Below, piece after piece: positions 42,901-54,365 of a stretch of DNA of 64,000 nt (the stretch's first letter is position 1; every line of letters starts with the position of its first letter). The translations under genes and the position numbers were made by a program. Origin of the DNA: Halichoerus grypus (taxonomy: Eukaryota; Chordata; Mammalia; Carnivora; Phocidae). The stretch lies in contig NC_135715.1 in NCBI RefSeq assembly GCF_964656455.1, forward strand, positions 161,416,437 through 161,480,436, in the 5' to 3' direction. The notes below the pieces were generated by a model, which saw only the letters and a program-made list of their open reading frames with translations, was not told the origin of the DNA and searched no databases.

Positions 42901-43394
42901 AGATTGTTGATGTGTTATTTAAGTCAGATAGATGCCTAAGCAGGGTTTCTGGGCTATTAATTGTGACTTTTTGTTTACTGCAGCTCTCATATCCTTTGTC
43001 TTCATATTTCAAGGCAACCATTATTACCAGTTTCTTATATATTTTTTCTTATGTATGCTATTTATATGTAAGTATTATATATATTTGTAACTATAGGGTT
43101 TTTGTCATTAAAGATAATAAATTATATAAAATAACTAGCACGATGTAACACAATATAGATGTTAAGTCACAAATCTTAGTTTCTTTCCCCTTCCTTTCAG
43201 GAAGAGATGACTTCTTAAGGATTCCTTTAGGATTTGCTGTCATTTTATAGTTTAAAATACTTCTAATTTTCAGATCATAAAGGTTGCCCCATATTCACAT
43301 ATAAGTATAAAAGTAATATCTAACATCAGGTAATGAATTATTTCTTACCAGTTACTTGAGATTAGTCTGTATCATCATGTTTCATTCCATTAGC
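42901..43394. other. Unannotated DNA
   Basis: No feature recognised. Confidence 0.5.
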
Positions 43395-43605
43395 ACAGGG
43401 GTACTTAACAGGAGTGATTTTTTTTTTTTTTTTTTTTTTTACCCAGGACATTTGGTAATGTTGGAGACATTTTTAGTTGTTAACAACTAGGGGATGTGAC
43501 TAGGATTTACTTGATAGAAAGCAGGGATGCTGCCAAACATCCTGCAATGCACAGGACAGCACAATTATCTGGCCCCAAATGCCAGTAATGCTGAGATTGG
43601 AAAAT
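43395..43605 (+). mobile_element. MER5A-like hAT remnant
   Basis: 'ggacatttggtaatgttgga', 'gacatttttagttgttaaca', 'ccaaacatcctgcaatgcac' and 'ggccccaaatgccagtaatg' match the MER5A non-autonomous hAT-Charlie element. A T25 run interrupts its left end. Confidence 0.85.
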
Positions 43606-44139
43606 AGTAATTAGCATAAATAATAATGAATTGAGTATAAGTCATGGCCTGTTTCGTTCTTTCTGTAATTATAGTCTATGTTCACTCTTCACTTTATGAT
43701 TTTCTAATTTTAAATCTAAAGTGATCCTTGATTATATGTCTAATGTGCAACAGATGTGTACATGTGTTCTTTCTCAGATTTTAATCTAATTTTATCATAC
43801 GGTGTTGGCATTTGCTTTGCAAGTTTTCACCTTAATTAAAAACATGCCAAAGACAGCGGAAGGTATGTTTTTCTTAAACTAAAATGAAAAAGTGATTCTT
43901 AACTGTTCATTGTATGTTGCCACTTTGAAGTTTGACCTGATCCCATTCCATAATAAAGCTGTCTGCCATCTGGTAAGGTAACAAGCAACTGCCTAGGATA
44001 TTAAAAGTGTTGTTTGCCAGATTAGGGGCAAGCAAGGTCTATGTCTAAACTTCACCTTTACTGGACATCCAGGCTCCTTAGGGGTATTAGTAATGCAATT
44101 TTTCTTTGGATATTGGCAATTAGATGATGAAGGTGGTTC
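43606..44139. other. Unannotated DNA
   Basis: No feature recognised. Confidence 0.5.
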
Positions 44140-44745
44140 CTGGTGGAAGTGAAGTCTTAAGGAGTAGGTGACATGAATATCTCTGGATTGAGTGATAATT
44201 TCAAGAAGATGTGAGTTTCAGGGAGAAGATAACAGAATGTTTTAAGTCACTTGTAACCTTCACACTTACTGCCTCTTAGTTACCATCTTCCTTCTCTATC
44301 CCCCACAACTTTCCTCACTCTTCATATACAAGAGGAGAAACAGTTTAGAAAATAGAGAGAGGGGGGAAATGATGAATTGATTTTGGGAAATTCTGAGTGT
44401 GAGATGGTTGTGAATTACCAAGTTAAAATGTCTGGAAGGTTATTTGATATACTAATCAGGAGCTCAAGAGGAAGGTTTCATTTTGAGATTTTTAAGTCAT
44501 TAGTGAACAGCTGATATTTGAAGCTAATGAGTTATTCACAGGATGGAGTGTAGAGTGAATAGAAAACAGTTCAGAATAGAACCCTGGAGGTTACCAATAT
44601 TTAGGAAGTCCATAGAGGTCAAGGGGCTTACAAAATAGAATAAGAACTGGCCAGAGAGAATAAGAAAATCACAATTAAAAATCAGGTTAAAAAGCAAAGA
44701 GGGAAGTATGGTTATTAAAGCCAAATGTCTTAGGGGTGATTAATG
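44140..44745 (+). mobile_element. Ancient repeat, 3' part (same family as 1500-2060)
   Basis: 'gttaaaatgtctggaaggtt', 'tttaagtcattagtgaacag', 'gaatagaaccctggaggtta' and 'ttaggaagtccatagaggtc' match the late part of the same old repeat, which describes itself in order with the 1.5 kb and 39.5 kb pieces. Confidence 0.6.
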
Positions 44746-44812
44746 GAATTTAGGATTAAAAAATGTCCCCTGAATTGGATTAGAAAGTCCCTCTTTTAAG
44801 AACTTTTGTTGG

Positions 44813-45028
44813 GGGGGGGGGCGCCTGGGTGGCTCAGTCATTTAAGCATTGGACTCTTGGTTTTGGCTCAGGTCGTGATCTCAGGGTCCTGGGATCCAGC
44901 CCTGCATTGGGCTCCACACTCAGTGAGGAGTCTGCTTGTCCTCCCTACCCCTCTGCCCGCACCCCCCCTGCTCCTGTTGGTGTGCGTGCACGTGTACTCT
45001 TTCTCTCAAAAAAATAATATCTTTAAAA
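44813..45028 (+). mobile_element. Can-SINE, older form
   Basis: A G12 run leads into GCGCCTGGGTGGC. The flanks share ACTTTTGTTGG / AGTTTTGTTGG (44802, 45032). Confidence 0.94.
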
Positions 45029-45297
45029 AAAAGTTTTGTTGGAGTACAGTTGGTTTACATTAAAGATGTATAGATAAGCTTCCACTTAGATTAGTCACTC
45101 TTAAAATGTTCATTACTTCAGGAACTTCTTAGAAAATAGGGTGATCTTTTCTTTTTCATTCTGATTACTGTCTGACAAAGGGCATTGATATGTTAGGGTT
45201 AGGGATATTGATCAGTGCATACAGCAGTATACAATCTTATATGGTAATACTGGTAGGAAAATGGGCATATAAACTGATTACATATAGAAGTAAATTT
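45029..45297. other. Unannotated DNA
   Basis: No feature recognised. Confidence 0.45.
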
Positions 45298-45313
45298 ATG
45301 GATGACCATTTTA

Positions 45314-45487
45314 AAGATTTTATTTATTCATTTGAGAGAGAGAGCACGAGTGGTGGGGAGGGGCAGAGAAAGAGAAGCAGGTTCCCCGCTGAGCAGGGAA
45401 CCTGATACAGGGCTCAGTCCCAGGACCCTGGGATCATGACCTGAGCCAAAGGCAGATGCTTAACCAACTGAGCCACCCAGGTGCCCC
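45314..45487 (-). mobile_element. Can-SINE
   Basis: Perfect 16-bp TSD ATGGATGACCATTTTA at 45298-45313 and 45488-45503. Confidence 0.96.
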
Positions 45488-45515
45488 ATGGATGACCATT
45501 TTAGATACATAGTTA

Positions 45516-45965
45516 TTGTTGTGGGTTAAATTATGTCCCCCAAAAGGATATGTTGAAGTCCTAACCCCTGGTGCCTGTGAATGTGACCTATTTAGAAATA
45601 GGCCTTTGCTGATGTAGTTAAGATAAGATGAAGTCATACTGAATTAGGGTGGGCCCTAATCCAATATGACTAGTGTCCTTATATGAGATGAAGGCAGAGA
45701 CACATGGGGGAATGTGGTGGTATGATGATGGAGGCAGAGACTGGAATGATTCCATCTACAAGCCAAGGAACATCCAAAGATTGTTAGCCAGAAGTTAGAA
45801 GAGCCAAGGCAGGATTATATTCTACAGATTTCAGAGGGAGCACAGCTCTGCCAACACCTTGATTCTGGACCTCAGGTCTCCAGAACTGTGAGGCAATAAA
45901 TTTGCATTGTTTTAAGGCACTCAGTTTGTGGTAGTTTGTTATGCTAGTCCTAGGAAACTAATACA
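45516..45965 (+). mobile_element. MLT1-type LTR
   Basis: 'gttgtgggttaaattatgtc', 'tatgttgaagtcctaacccc', 'actagtgtccttatatgaga' and 'ctccagaactgtgaggcaat' give a near-complete solitary LTR. It is better preserved than the 24-kb copy. Confidence 0.88.
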
Positions 45966-46047
45966 GCCATCCACATCCTTAGCTTTAATGATGATGAAGA
46001 GATTCAGTAGGGTTGAAGGCAACTCTGAATTACTTTAAAAATCTAGT

Positions 46048-47017
46048 TATTTTTTAAAATTTTAATTCAATTAATATATAATGTATTATTGGTTTCAGAG
46101 GTACAGGTCTGTGATTCATCAGTCTTATATAATACCCAGTGCTCATTACATCACATGCCTTCCTCAATGTCCATCACCCATTTATCCCATCCAGCAACCC
46201 TCAGTTTCTTTCCTATGATTAAGAGTCTCTTGTGGTTTGTCTCCCTCTCTGATTTTGTCTTGTTTTATTTTTTCCTCTCTTCCCCCATGATCCTCTGTTT
46301 TGTTTCTTAAATTCCACATATCAGTGAGATCATATGATAATTGTCTTTCTCTGATTAACTTATTTCGCTTAGCATAATACCCTCTAGTTCCATCCATGTC
46401 ATTGCAAATGGCAAGATTTCTTTTTTTTTTTTGATGGCTGCGTAGTATTCCATTGTATGTATCTATTGCATCTTCTTTATCCATTCATCTGTTGATGGAC
46501 ATCTAGGCTCTTTCCATAGTTTGGCTATTGTGGACATTGCTGCTATAAACATTGGGGTGCAGGTGCCCCTTCAGATCACTACATTTGTATCTTTGGGGTG
46601 AATATTCAGTAGTGCAATTGCTGGGTCGTAGGGTAGCTCTATTTTCAACTTTTTTTTTTTAAGATTTTTATTTATTTATTTGACAGAGAGAGACACAGCG
46701 AGAGAGGGAACACAAGTGGGGGAGAGGGAGAAGCAGGCTTCCTGCTGAGCAGGGAGCCCCTATGTGGCGCTCGATCCCAGGATCCTGGGATCATGACCTG
46801 AGCCGAAGGCAGACGCTTAACAACTGAGCCATCCAGGCACCCTTATGTTCAACTTTTTGAGGAACCTCCATACTGTTTTCCAGAATGGCTGCTCCAGCTT
46901 GTGTCCCCACTAACAGTGTTGGAGGGTTCCCCTTTCTCCACATCCTTGCCAACATCTGCTGTTTCCTGACTTGTTAATTTTAGCCCTTCTGACTGGTGTA
47001 TCTCTTTGTGGTTTTGA
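46048..47017 (-). mobile_element. 5'-truncated carnivore L1
   Basis: On the minus strand this is an L1 3' end: tail complement 'taaaattttaattcaattaa', the 3' UTR ('tctgtgattcatcagtctta'), then the C-terminal end of ORF2. An 11-bp TSD AAAAATCTAGT at 46037-46047 and 47018-47028 bounds it. ORF2 text breaks off near 'actggtgtatctctttgtgg'. The 100-codon frame at 46182-46484 lies across the 3' UTR and is not the L1 protein. Confidence 0.93.
46655..46843 (-). mobile_element. Can-SINE inside L1, GTGTTCCC subtype
   Basis: TSD ATTTTCAACTTTTT (46641-46654) versus ATGTTCAACTTTTT (46845-46858). Confidence 0.95.
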
Positions 47018-47202
47018 AAAAATCTAGTCTTTTGAACATTTTGTCTGAGGGTCTGACTGAAATCCAGTGATGTTTCTGGGCTCACCTGATTTTATGACAA
47101 GGGAGAGACTGGCCTTTTCAGTTCCTATGGCCCTATATGTCAGACATAACTCCTGTCAGCTGGTGCTTCTGGTAGTGGTCTGGATCATGAATAATATTTT
47201 TG

Positions 47203-47205
47203 TAT

Positions 47206-47244
<39 letters not shown>

Positions 47245-47247
47245 TTT
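47203..47247. repeat. (TATT)11 microsatellite grown from a SINE tail
   Basis: About 11 TATT units directly inside the left TSD of the SINE at 47208-47433, where the AAATAAATAAA tail would be. Confidence 0.93.
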
Positions 47248-47433
47248 CTAAAGATTTTATTTATTTATTTGAGAGAGAGAGAATGAGAGACAGCATGAGA
47301 GGGAGGAGGGTCGGAGGGAGAAGCAGACTCCCTGCTGAGCAGGGAGCCCGATGCGGGACTCGATCCCGGGACTCCAGGATCATGACCTGAGCCAAAGGCA
47401 GTCGCTTAACCAACTGAGCCACCCAGGCGCCCC
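47208..47433 (-). mobile_element. Can-SINE with expanded tail, CATGCTCTC subtype
   Basis: Perfect TSD ATATTTTTGTATTT at 47194-47207 and 47434-47447. Confidence 0.96.
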
Positions 47434-47490
47434 ATATTTTTGTATTTTAGATTAACTCTCTGTAGCCTGATACTTCTTGATTCTTTGTGT

Positions 47491-47701
47491 TTTTTTTGTT
47501 TTTGTTTTTTTTTAAAGATTTTGTTTATTTATTTGACAGAGGGAGAGACAGCGAGAGAGGGAACACAAGCAGGGGGAGTGGGAGAGGGAGAAGCAGGCTT
47601 CCCGCTGAGCAGGGAGCCTGATGTGGGGCTCGGTCCCAGAACCCTGGGATCATGACCTGAGCCGAAGGCAGATGCCTAACGACCGAGCCACCCAGGTGCC
47701 C
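47491..47701 (-). mobile_element. Can-SINE, GTGTTCCC subtype
   Basis: The flanks share TTCTTTGT (47482, 47703). Head CAGGTGCCCC. Confidence 0.94.
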
Positions 47702-49137
47702 CTTCTTTGTTTCATAGTGGAATGTGTTGGTAATATATGCTCTACCTCATTAATGTTCTTTGGGGAAGTTGCAGTGGTTTTAACTGGATTAAAGCCAGTT
47801 TTTTTCTTTGAAGAAAGTATGTAGTTGCTGGAGAGCAGAGAACTTTGCTAGATGATTAAAAGATATTCAACAGGTTTCTTTGTTTATAGTGTCTTCCATG
47901 CCTCCAGATGTACTCCTTTGAGACTAAATCTTTGAGCATTTCCCATCAAAAAAATGCACATACTCACCTGTACAAAATTTCAAAGCCTTTAGATTTAGAA
48001 CCCCTGGAACAGAGATTAAGACTAAAGCTCAGTTCATTAGAGGCAGTATCTAGTCATAGTGGTTGTGGTAGAGCAGAGGAGAGTAAGCAACTCTTGGAAG
48101 GAAGAGAAAAGATGCTCTTTTGGGTAACATTCTCCTGATTGGAACCATGGCTTAGATCCTAAGAGTTTCTATGCTTAGGGCCCAAGCTAAATTAATGACT
48201 TGGAATTTTCAGTTAATTAATATATTTTTTTCTGGCTAGGATAGAATATTGAATTTTTAGCAAAGCTTAAATTTGTTATTTTCTGAAGAAAAGTAATATA
48301 GTGATAGAGATGACAAGTTGCAAATATGGAGAAAGTGTAACTTAAGGGAAATTATTTACAAGTGAACTTGTGTTTCTCATACTGATAACTGGTTGTATTT
48401 ATTCTCAGGAACATTGTCAGAAGTGGTAACACAGTTTATAGCTATGATCAGAGACAGCAGATATATACAAATTAATTGAATGAAGTGTCAGTTCTAGTAA
48501 ATAAATATCCACCCATTTATCCTCTGTGTATGGGCATAGATGCCAGTACTGTATGTGTGTAGGGAATGGAGGATCACCCTCCACACCCTCATTTGCCCCA
48601 ACAAGTTCTTTAATATAAAAATGAATGCAGGGATGGGAGTTAACTTTAATTTGATAAAAAATACAGCCACCTGGCAAAAGAGGGGAAGTGCAAAATCAGT
48701 TGCAGTTAACCTAGCCAATGGATTGGGAGCAGTAAGAATCTATGTTTACTACTGTGTTTTCATTCAAAAAGGTAATTTATACTGAGCTGTACTTCCATTG
48801 TGGTTCAGCAGAGTTTTGTCTTCTGAGCTTCTGAGTTGATCTGTGGGCTGTGACTAGCATTAAAAAAAAAAAAAAAAAAAAAGAATAGCGCATAGTAAGA
48901 AAAAGAATTGTATCATGAAATTTTCGTTTCATGTGTAAGTATGTGTATACCAGGTGATGACTCAAAAAAGCATTTCTTATGTTGTTGTAAGTTAACTATA
49001 TAATGGCACATCATTGGAATAGTGATAATAAATTCGCCATTTTCTTGAATAAACTATTTTATTTTGATAAAGACACCTCATTTGCTTCTTGACCTTGTGA
49101 TTTACAACAGTGCATGGCCTATCTTTTGAATTATAGT
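47702..49137. other. Unannotated DNA, 1.4 kb, SINE-free
   Basis: Start of the longest SINE-free run in the window (to 51379). No exon recognised. An A20 run is at 48861-48880. Several short overlapping frames at 48.4-48.8 kb show no known domain. Confidence 0.5.
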
Positions 49138-49466
49138 TTACCCTTATATAATACAGTTTTGAACTATGTGAGTCCACTTATATGTGGATTCTTTTTTTGG
49201 ATAAATACAGTATAGTACTGTAAGTGTACTTTCTCTTCCTTGTTATGATTTCCTTAATAACATTTTCTTTTGTCTGGCTTACTTTATTGTAAGAATACAA
49301 TATGTAATACATATAACCCACAAAATCTGTGTTAATCAACTGTTTATGTTATCGGTAAGGCATCTGGTCATCAGGAGGCTGCTGTTTAAGTTTTGGGGAG
49401 TCAAAAGTTATATGTGGAATTTTGACTGCACCCCTAGCCCCCATCTTTTTCAAGGGTCAACTCTAG
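49138..49466 (+). mobile_element. MER2/Tigger-like DNA transposon remnant
   Basis: The left end 'gaactatgtgagtccactta', 'gtggattctttttttggata', then 'gtctggcttactttattgta', 'gttaatcaactgtttatgtt' and 'tgactgcacccctagccccc' and the right end 'caagggtcaactct' match a MER2-type Tigger element with most of its middle deleted. Confidence 0.85.
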
Positions 49467-50224
49467 TAAGCTCCTGAAAACATTTAAGTAGATCATCTAT
49501 CAGATATGTTACATATAGGATGAATTCCTGCTTTTTAATGGAAATTTGACTTCCCTGGTTCTTTGCAAGTAATATTTCATATTTCTAACTTATTATGGTC
49601 CTATTCCTAGAAAATGATGTATTCTTTTTGTACAGCCTTGATCTGTGGGTGTGTTGTGCTTTTTATAGTTTTCTGTGTTTGCAGTTTTTCTAAGTTCAGT
49701 GTGGGGGAAAACAGCAAGGAAAAATGTGAAACAAAACTCTTTGGACCTTAAGCATGAATTAGAGTTTAAGAAAACTTGGCTCTGGCCAAGCAACAATAAA
49801 AGATTTGTCTCACCTCCCCCCCCCCCCCCAATCCACCCCCTCCCAAAGTTTCTCCAGCTGTACTGAAAATAACCTCAGCCTGAATTGGCTTTGTCAGACT
49901 TGGCAGTTTTGCAAGATACAGAACTGTATAATTCTTTACTAAGTCTTTGCAAAATATTTTGTTTTGCAGTGGGAATTATGCTTCAGAGCTTGCTTTTTCT
50001 TACTTCCATAATTTCCCATATTATCCAAATGGAAAATTCTTCTTTGTAGTAAATTAAAATCTCTTTTGGGCTTCCCTCAAAGGTCTTTAAATTTACCACT
50101 TTCACAAATTTCAAATGATTTTTTATATCTTTTCCTCATCTATTTTCAGTTGTTGCAAATAAATTTTAAGATACTATATATTGCTTAATAAAAGTATAAT
50201 ATGCACATGTAATATTTTCTCTAA
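49467..50224. other. Unannotated DNA with a C14 run
   Basis: C14 at 49816-49829. No other feature recognised. Confidence 0.5.
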
Positions 50225-50885
50225 CAGTTTTATAAGAAATTACATGCCATATAATTCACCAACTTAAATTGGGGAATTCAGTGGTTTTTAGCATATTTAG
50301 CGTTGTTCGACTGTCACCATGGTCAATTTTAGTGTTTTTATGACCCCCAAAAGAAGCCCTGTACCCATTAGCAGAAATTCTTCATTCATTCCTTCCTCCA
50401 GCCCCTGGCAACTACTAGTGTACTTACTATTTTTAAGAATGTGCCTATTCTGGACATTTCATATAAATGGAATCATAGAGTATGTGACCTTTTTTGTCTG
50501 GCTTCTTTCAGTTAGCATAATGTTTTCAAGGTTCATCCATGTTTAGCAAGTATCATTGATTCATTTGTTTTTATTGCCTAATATGCTGTTATGGATATAC
50601 CATATTTTATTTATCCATTCATCAATTGATGGATATTTAGGTCATTTATACTTTTTGACTATTATGAATAATGTGGTCATGAATATTCATGCACAGTTTT
50701 TGGTGTGAATATATGTTTTTATGTCTTTTGGTTATATACCTGGGAGTAGAATTGCTGGGTCATATTGATTGAGTTGTAAGAGTTCTTTTTATATTCTGGA
50801 TACTAGTCCTTGATGAGATATATAATTTGTAATTTTTTTCCCCTCATTCTCTGAATTGTCTTCACTTTCTGAATGGTATACTTTG

Positions 50886-51177
50886 TTTTTTGGTTTTTTA
50901 AAATTTATTTAAATTATTTTTTCTCTTTTGAGATTTTATTTAAATTCAAGTTAGTTAACATATAGTGTAGTAATAGTTTCAGGGATAGAATTTAGTGATT
51001 CATCACTTGCATATAACACCCAGTGCTCATTACAACAAGTGCACTCCTTAATGCCTATCACCCATTTGCCCATCCCCTCACCCACATCCCCTCCAGCAAC
51101 CCTCAGTTTGTTCCTTGTAGTTAAGAGTCTCTTACGGTTTGCCTCCCTCTCTGTTTATATCTTATTTTTCCTTCCCT
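50886..51177 (-). mobile_element. Younger L1 3' end nested in the old L1
   Basis: 'attcaagttagttaacatat' to 'tctgtttatatcttattttt' is the carnivore L1 3' UTR. TSD GAATGGTATACTTTG (50871-50885) versus GGATAGTATACTTTG (51178-51192). The host L1 text runs on in register across it. Confidence 0.9.
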
Positions 51178-51379
51178 GGATAGTATACTTTGAAGCGTAA
51201 AAGTTTTTGATTTTAATGATGTTCAAATTACCTATTTTTCCATTAATTGTAATTTTTTAGTGTTATAGTTAAGAAACCTTCATCTCATTCAAGGTCACAA
51301 AGATGTTTGTTTATGTTTTTCTTTTTCTGAGAATTTTATAGCTTAAGTTCTTACATTTGAAGTCTATGATCCATATATA

Positions 51380-51556
51380 TATACACATTTTTTTTTTTTC
51401 AAGAGAGGAGGGAGGGACAGAGAAAGAGAGAATCTTAAGCAGGCTCCATGCCCAGCATGGAGCCTGATGCAGGGCTTAATCTCACAGCCCTAAAATCATG
51501 ACCTGAGCTGAAATGAAGATTCAGATGCTTAACCTACTGAGCCACCCCAGTGCCTT
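51380..51556 (-). mobile_element. Can-SINE inside old L1
   Basis: TSD AAGTCTATGATCCAT (about 51360) versus AAGTCTGTGATCCAT (51558). The ATTTATTT tail is eroded. Confidence 0.92.
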
Positions 51557-52072
51557 AAAGTCTGTGATCCATTTTTAGTTAGTTTTTGTATATGGTGTGA
51601 GGTGGGGGATCCAACTTTATTCTTTTCAATGTGGATGTCCAGTTGCATGGATATCCAGTTCAGCCATTGTTGGAAAGGCTATTTTCTCTGTTGAGTTTTT
51701 GACACTTGAGTTTTTGACACTCAAATCATTTGGTCATTCATATGAAGGTTTATTTCTGAACTCTCAATTCTGTTTCATTCATATATATGTCTGTCTTTAT
51801 GTCACTACCGCACTGTCTTGATTACTTTTGCTTCGTAGTAAAATTTGAAATCAGGAAATTCGAGTCCCCCAACTTTGTTCTTCTTTTTCAAGATTGTTTT
51901 GCCTATTCTGAGTTCTTTTCATTTCCATATGTATTTCAGAAGCAGCTTGTCAATTCTGCAAGAAGGGTAACTGGGGTTTGATAAAGATTGCATTGAACAT
52001 ATAGATCAATTTGGGGAGGGTTGCCATTTTAACAATATTAAGCCTTCCAATCCATGAACATGGGATGTCTTT

Positions 52073-52342
52073 CTTTCTTTCTTTTTTAATTAATTAATTA
52101 ATTAATTTATTTATTTATTTTTAAAAGATTTTATCCATTCACTTGAGACACAGAGATACAGAGAGAGAGAGAGACAGAAAGAGAGAGGGAGAGAGCATGA
52201 GCAGGGAGAGAGGAAGAGGGAGAGGGAGAAGCAGGCTCCCCACTGAGCCAGGAACTGGACGTGGGGCTCAATCCCACGACCCCGCGACCATAACCCGAGC
52301 CGAAGGCAGGTGCCCAACCATCCAAGCCACCCAGGCGCCCCT
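52073..52342 (-). mobile_element. Can-SINE, with expanded AATT tail
   Basis: Five AATT units at 52087-52106 sit in the tail region. Head CAGGCGCCCC. It forms a pair with the next SINE. Confidence 0.92.
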
Positions 52343-52573
52343 CTTTCTTTTTTTTAAAAAAGATTTATTTATTTATTTGAGAGGAGAGAGAGTGTATGTG
52401 TGTGAGCTCAGTGGAGAAGGGCAGAGAGAGAGGGAGAGGGAGAGAGAATCCCAAGCAGACTCTGCACTGAGCACAGAGCCTGACGCAGGGCTTGATCTTA
52501 TGACCCCGAGATCATGACCTGAGCCGAAATCAAGAGCTGGACACTTAACCGACTGAGCCACTTATGCACCCCA
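52343..52573 (-). mobile_element. Can-SINE, older form
   Basis: The outer repeat GGATGTCTTT at 52063-52072 and 52574-52583 encloses this and the previous copy. Confidence 0.92.
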
Positions 52574-52722
52574 GGATGTCTTTTTATTTAGTTCTTCTTC
52601 AGTGTCTTTCGATGATATCTTGTAGTTTTCAGTGTACAAATCATGCATTTTTTTTGTTAAATTTATTCCTAATAATTTTATTCTTTTTGGTGCTATTATA
52701 AATGGAATTGTTTTCTTTCTTT

Positions 52723-52912
52723 TTTCTTTTTTTTAAAGATTTTATTTGTTTCAGAGAAACATGGAGGGAGGGGCAGAGGGAGAGAATCTTTAAGCAGACT
52801 CCCACTGAGCATGGAGCCTGACATGGGGCTTGGTCCCACAACCCATGAAATCATGACTTGAGCCAAGACCAAAAGTTGGACGCTCAACCAACTGAGCCAC
52901 GCAGGGGCCCCT
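52723..52912 (-). mobile_element. Can-SINE
   Basis: Perfect 19-bp TSD GGAATTGTTTTCTTTCTTT at 52704-52722 and 52913-52931. Confidence 0.95.
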
Positions 52913-52931
52913 GGAATTGTTTTCTTTCTTT

Positions 52932-53104
52932 CTTTCTTTTTTCTTTTTTTAAGATTTTATTTATTTAGTTGACAGAGAGAGAGGTGGGCAGAGGGAGAGG
53001 GAGAAGCAGGCTCCCCGCTGAGCAGAGAGCCCGATCCCAGGACCCTGGGGTCATGACCTGAGCTGAAGGCAGATGCTTAACCAACTGAGCCACCCAGGTG
53101 CCCT
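52932..53104 (-). mobile_element. Can-SINE at the same site, internally shortened
   Basis: The third copy of the site word, GAAATTGTTTTCTT, is at 53105-53118. The middle lacks the 'gatgcggggctcg' segment. Confidence 0.94.
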
Positions 53105-53256
53105 GAAATTGTTTTCTTAATTGCACTTTTGGATTGTTCATTGCTAGCATATGCAAATACAATTGATTTTTGTCTATTGATCTTGTATTCTGCAACCTTG
53201 CTGAACTCATTTATTAGCTCTAATAGTTCATCCATGTTATAGCATGTATCAAGAGC

Positions 53257-53300
53257 TCCTTCCTTCCTTCCTTCCTTCCTTCCTTCCTTCCTTTCTTCCT
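53257..53300. repeat. (CCTT)n microsatellite
   Basis: About nine CCTT units followed by an imperfect end. Confidence 0.95.
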
Positions 53301-53384
53301 TTTGGCAAAAACACAAAACATAAAATTCACCCTCCCAACACTTTGCAAGTGTGCAAGCAGATGCAAATGCATAGAAAAAAGTTG

Positions 53385-54365
53385 GACCCTTCCTTACCTT
53401 ACACCATATACAAAAACTAACTCAAAATGAAGAAAAGACCTAAATATAAGTCTTGAAACTATAAAGATCCTAGAATCAAACATAGGTGGAAAACTTCAAG
53501 ACATTTGATTTGTCAATGATTTCATGGGTATGGTACAAAAAGAACAGGCAACAAAAGCAAATACAGACAAATGGGGCTATGTCAAACTTCAAAACTTCTG
53601 CCCAGCGAAAGAAACTATCAGGAGTAAAAAGGTAACCTAGGGAATGGGAGAAAATATTTGCAAATCATATATCTTATAAGGGATCAATAGCCATAATATG
53701 TAAAGAACTCCTACAACTCAAGTGCAGACACACACACACATGCACAAAGCCCAAAAAAACCCACAACCGATTTAAAAATGGGAAATGGAGGGTGCCTGGG
53801 TGGCTCAGTTGGTTAAGCATCTGCCTTCGGCTAAGGCCATAGTCCTGGGGTCCTGGGATTGAGTCCTACATCGGGCTCCCTGCTCAGTGGGGAGTCTGCT
53901 TCTCCCGCTCTCCCTCTGCCCCTCTCCCTTGCTCGTGCTCTCTCTCTCTCAAAAATAAATTAATAAAATCTTAAGAAATATAAAAATGGGAAATGGATTA
54001 GAATAGACATTCCTCAAAAGAAGATATATGAATGGCCAATAAGCACTTGGAAACATGCTCAGCGTCACTAATCATGAGGGAAATGCAAATCAAAACCACA
54101 ACGTAATCACCTCACACCCATTAAAATGGCCACTATAAAAAAAAAGAAAGAAAGAAATTAACAAGTGTTACTAAGGATTTGGAAAAATTGGAACTCTTGG
54201 GCACTTTTAGTGGGAATGTAAAACGGAACAAATGCTATGGAAAACAATATGGAGTTTCCTCAAAAAATTTAAAATTGAACTACTATATGACCCACCAATC
54301 TCACTTCTGAATATACATCCAAAGGAACTGAAAATAGAATCTCAAAGAGATATTTGCACACCCAT
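53385..54365 (+). mobile_element. L1 ORF2 3' part, plus strand, split by a SINE
   Basis: 'cataggtggaaaacttcaag', 'aaacttctgcccagcgaaag', 'gcaaatcaaaaccacaacgt' and 'tgacccaccaatctcacttc' are L1 ORF2 C-terminal text. It opposes the minus-strand L1 to its left. Stops and frameshifts are throughout. Confidence 0.85.
53790..53981 (+). mobile_element. Can-SINE inside L1
   Basis: Perfect 16-bp TSD AAAAATGGGAAATGGA at 53774-53789 and 53982-53997. Confidence 0.96.

Larger units (their letters stand above)
50225..53252 (-). mobile_element. Old L1 (3' UTR and ORF2), heavily interrupted
   Basis: Minus-strand L1M text: 3' UTR ('aattcaccaacttaaattgg', 'gtctggcttctttcagttag'), ORF2 C-terminus ('attatgaataatgtggtcat'), and ORF2 middle ('tccaactttattcttttcaa', 'acaatattaagccttccaat', 'ttgatcttgtattctgcaac'). 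It is split by a younger L1 piece and five SINEs. At about 53228 the text jumps to an L1 3'-UTR-like phrase ('gttcatccatgttatagcat'), so more than one L1 is joined here. No open frame survives. Confidence 0.82.

Noticed and set aside
48494..48785. Overlapping 74-86 codon frames on both strands
   Set aside because: No similarity recognised, no codon bias visible, no splice sites placed convincingly; treated as chance.
52143..52517. 124-codon plus-strand frame rich in Arg/Glu
   Set aside because: GA-rich bodies of two minus-strand SINEs read as RERERE; the same pattern explains most short frames in the window.
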